Shown here one piece after another: positions 5,860 to 7,429 of a stretch of 7,429 nucleotides of DNA. The notes below the pieces were generated by a model, which was not told where the DNA came from, ran no database searches, and worked only from the letters and a program-made list of their open reading frames with translations. Each line of letters opens with the position of its first letter. The stretch's first letter is position 1. This DNA comes from Ramlibacter sp. Its GTDB lineage: Bacteria; Pseudomonadota; Gammaproteobacteria; Burkholderiales; Burkholderiaceae. Where the stretch lies: assembly GCA_014376915.1 (NCBI GenBank), contig JACMQP010000052.1:1-7429 (forward strand). Direction: 5' to 3'. The translations under genes were made by a program, and so were the position numbers.

Positions 5860-6735
5860 ATGGAACTCAACACTGCGGTGGTCACCGGCCCGGTCCGCGC
5901 CGCCGCCACCGTCGTCATGCTGCGTGACGCGCCCGCCGGGCTCGAGGTCTTCCTGATCAAGCGCCATGGCCTGTCCGACGTGCTGGGCGGCGCCTATGTG
6001 TTTCCGGGTGGCAAGGTCGATTCCGGCGATGCGTTGCTGGACATGGCAACCCGCCTCGATGAACACCCGGAGCGCCTGCGCGCGCAGCTGGGCGAGCCCG
6101 ATCTCGATGCGCTCACGGCGGCGGGCATGTTCGTCACGGCGGTACGCGAGGCATTCGAGGAGACCGGCGTTTTGTACGCGGAGGGTGCCGACAGCGCCAT
6201 CGCCGCGCAGGCCACGGCGCTGCTGCGCAAGGGACTCGCCTTCGATGAAGCCATCGCCAGTCTCGGCTTGCGCCTGAACGCAAGCCGACTGCAGCCATGG
6301 GCGCGCTGGATCACACCGCGGGTGCCGTCGGTCAGCAGCAAGCGCTTCGACACCCGCTTCTTCGTCGCTGCCGTGCCGCCGGGGCAGCAGGCCAGCCACG
6401 ACAACCACGAAGCGACCGAGAGCGTTTGGCTGTCTCCGCGCCAGGCGTTGCGGCAGTACTGGGACCGCGCCATTGAACTGGCCCCGCCGCAGATCATGAG
6501 CCTGGTGCACCTTTCGCATCAGGACTGCGTTGCGAGCGTCCTGGCGCAGGCGGCCAGCCGGCGGCCGCCGTTGATCCAGCCCGAGCCGTTCGACCAGGAC
6601 GGCATGCGCGTGCTCTGCTACCCGGGCGACGAGCGGCATCCGGTGTCCGAGCGCGCGCTTCCCGGCCCGACGCGCCTGCATTACCGGAACAATCGCTTCG
6701 AGCCCACCGGAGGCTTCGAGGCGTTGTTTGACTGA
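5860..6735 (+). CDS. Nudix hydrolase, NUDT19-like with interrupted Nudix box
   Basis: Nudix enzymes cut a nucleoside diphosphate linked to another group (NADH, CoA, ADP-ribose and similar), using a metal held by the REXXEE part of the Nudix box. The 291-residue protein shows AAATVVMLRDAPAGLEVFLIKR (14-35), GGAYVFPGGKVD (43-54) and REAFEETGVL (96-105). The glycine end of the box and the REXXEETG end are about 45 residues apart instead of adjacent. This matches the insertion known in the NUDT19/RP2-type branch, whose animal members hydrolyse CoA and acyl-CoA. The catalytic R96, E97, E100 and E101 are intact. Residues 150-215 complete the fold. There is no signal peptide, so it is cytoplasmic. 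The start ATG has no Shine-Dalgarno sequence but is the first in-frame start that gives the family N-terminus. The substrate cannot be assigned from sequence. Confidence 0.9.
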   Translation: MELNTAVVTGPVRAAATVVMLRDAPAGLEVFLIKRHGLSDVLGGAYVFPGGKVDSGDALLDMATRLDEHPERLRAQLGEPDLDALTAAGMFVTAVREAFEETGVLYAEGADSAIAAQATALLRKGLAFDEAIASLGLRLNASRLQPWARWITPRVPSVSSKRFDTRFFVAAVPPGQQASHDNHEATESVWLSPRQALRQYWDRAIELAPPQIMSLVHLSHQDCVASVLAQAASRRPPLIQPEPFDQDGMRVLCYPGDERHPVSERALPGPTRLHYRNNRFEPTGGFEALFD

Positions 6736-7057
6736 GGAACTGCCAGCGCCGGACTACATCGGGTCAAGCTGTGGGCTTGCGGTGGTTCCTGGTGCGACCC
6801 ACCACACTTTCTCTTGCCAGCCGGGCAACGCGTTACAAAGGCAGGTCGGTGACCTCCGCGCATCGCGAAACGTCCAGACATTGCCCAGCGTGCCCGGCTG
6901 CACTGATATGTTCGCTCTCTTCCCACGAGCATGTGGGAAATCATGAGGCCGGTTTTCTTGCGCTCCACACTCCCGCCAGCCATTAAGCTTCCGGACTGAG
7001 CCATGCTCGTTTCGAGCGGGCGCAGCGCCGCTTTTGGAATGCGATACCGACGCCAAA
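6736..7057. other. Intergenic region without a supported gene
   Basis: About 320 bases follow the Nudix gene before the terminator hairpin, and base composition looks less GC-rich than in the genes around it. Frames open on both strands here give cysteine- and proline-rich translations with no recognisable pattern and no convincing ribosome binding site, so I do not call a gene. The region contains a possible branched structure (6818-6900) and a hairpin at 6920-6939 (TTCCCAC pairing with GTGGGAA around a six-base loop). It also has a five-pair hairpin at 7005-7017. It could be a non-coding RNA, a long untranslated region or a decayed gene. Confidence 0.5.
6818..6900. other. Possible structured RNA: outer stem enclosing two hairpins
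   Basis: A perfect ten-base inverted repeat, CAGCCGGGCA at 6818-6827 and TGCCCGGCTG at 6891-6900, encloses 63 bases. After one unpaired base, CGC (6829-6831) could extend the stem with GCG (6888-6890). Inside are two perfect small hairpins: AGGTC-GGT-GACCT (6843-6855) and CGCG-CAT-CGCG (6857-6867). Together they could form a multibranched fold. I do not recognise an RNA family, and such pairings also arise by chance in GC-rich DNA. Confidence 0.3.
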
Positions 7058-7083
7058 AAAACAGGGCCCGTGGGCCCTGTTTT
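7055..7083 (-). terminator. Strong intrinsic terminator, partly bidirectional
   Basis: A 12-base-pair perfect stem has arms at 7058-7069 and 7072-7083 (core CAGGGCCC with GGGCCCTG). On the minus strand it ends in a run of seven T, the form of a classic Rho-independent terminator, about 20 bases after the stop of the repeat-rich protein gene. In the plus direction it is followed by four T, so it may also stop transcripts arriving from the Nudix gene. Confidence 0.88.
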
Positions 7084-7102
7084 CCTGTGTGACAGCGAGA
7101 AC

Positions 7103-7429
7103 TCAGTTGCGGTCGGCACGCGCCATGCGCATATTGCGCTTCGTACCGCCACTGTTGGCCGTCATCGACGTGTCGGTCGACATGCCGCTGGCACCCATCG
7201 ATGAAGCCGAACCCGTGGTGCCGGCGGGGCTGGTCGAACCCATGTTCGTGGAGCCCATGTTCGTGTTGGTCGAACCCATGTTCGTGCCGGGCGAGCCAGA
7301 CGGTGTCCCGGTGGTGCCCATCGGGGTGCCCTGCGTGCTTTGCTGGCCCGCGCCAGAAGGGGCATTCTTGACCGCGGGATTGGGCGGATTGCCCTGGGCC
7401 ATTGCGGTGCCGATCATGGCGACGGCGGC
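7103..7429 (-). CDS. Repeat-rich exported protein, 5' end cut off
   Basis: At least 108 residues are visible; the frame runs off the right edge without a stop. The first visible residues, AAVAMIGTAMAQGNPP, look like the end of a signal peptide cut after AMA, so the true start lies outside the window and the internal methionines are not starts. The mature part is low complexity, built of glycine, serine, threonine, asparagine and methionine. It holds a central repeat of MGSTN units (MGSTNTNMGSTNMGST) and ends in a basic stretch (KRNMRMARADRN). No enzyme domain is seen. It is probably a disordered periplasmic protein of unknown function. A strong terminator follows about 20 bases downstream. 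Confidence 0.75.
   Translation of the reverse strand, partial: AAVAMIGTAMAQGNPPNPAVKNAPSGAGQQSTQGTPMGTTGTPSGSPGTNMGSTNTNMGSTNMGSTSPAGTTGSASSMGASGMSTDTSMTANSGGTKRNMRMARADRN
7231..7286 (-). repeat. Short direct repeats coding for MGST units
   Basis: On the plus strand the 12-base unit CCCATGTTCGTG occurs at 7239-7250, 7254-7265 and 7275-7286. A 20-base exact copy starting TGGTCGAACC is at 7231-7250 and 7267-7286, a 36-base period equal to 12 codons. Exact identity at the DNA level, not only in protein, suggests recent duplication by slippage or recombination. The repeats lie inside the low-complexity exported protein gene and keep its frame. Confidence 0.85.

Noticed and set aside
6681..7152. 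Minus-strand open frames in the gap after the Nudix gene
   Set aside because: Cysteine-, tryptophan- and proline-rich translations without pattern. They cross the terminator hairpin or run into the Nudix gene antisense and lack ribosome binding sites.
7231..7286. Spaced repeats resembling a very short CRISPR-like array
   Set aside because: The units are 12-20 bases, the spacers are only 3-9 bases between units, and they lie in frame inside a coding region.

Overview
The window is GC-rich with dense gene packing, and every recognisable protein has a proteobacterial look. An infA copy outside a visible ribosomal-protein cluster, a class I (E. coli-type) gshA, a divergent HPF/RaiA protein and a PA2779/PA2778 pair together suggest a betaproteobacterium, probably of the order Burkholderiales. 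The genus cannot be told from this sequence. The region looks like ordinary chromosome: there are no tRNAs, rRNAs, insertion sequences, CRISPR arrays or phage genes.

Layout. At the left, on the minus strand, are the 5' part of infA (cut by the window edge), a small unknown gene 17 bases upstream of it, and gshA for the first step of glutathione synthesis. Diverging from gshA is a plus-strand run of three small genes: a two-helix membrane protein, a 48-residue lysine-rich protein and an HPF/RaiA-like ribosome-associated factor. The last of these meets a minus-strand serine esterase head-on, and the two stop codons share bases. A small lipoprotein gene lies upstream of the esterase on the same strand.

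From a good sigma-70-type promoter near 4330-4360 a plus-strand block begins. It holds a small exported membrane-anchored protein (PA2779 family), then a C39-type cysteine peptidase lipoprotein with a TPR tail (PA2778 family) whose TTG start overlaps the preceding gene, then a Nudix hydrolase with an interrupted Nudix box. After the Nudix gene come about 370 bases without a convincing gene. They contain a possible branched RNA structure and a strong hairpin terminator that faces a minus-strand gene for a repeat-rich exported protein, itself cut by the right edge.

The most interesting part is the PA2779/PA2778 pair. A lipid-anchored C39-like peptidase is translationally coupled to a small exported protein that carries a double glycine just before its C-terminal membrane helix. 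That arrangement suggests an enzyme and its substrate, but this is inference. Two plus-strand genes (2436 and 5860) also look leaderless: each has an extended -10-like element ending 6-7 bases before its ATG and no Shine-Dalgarno sequence.
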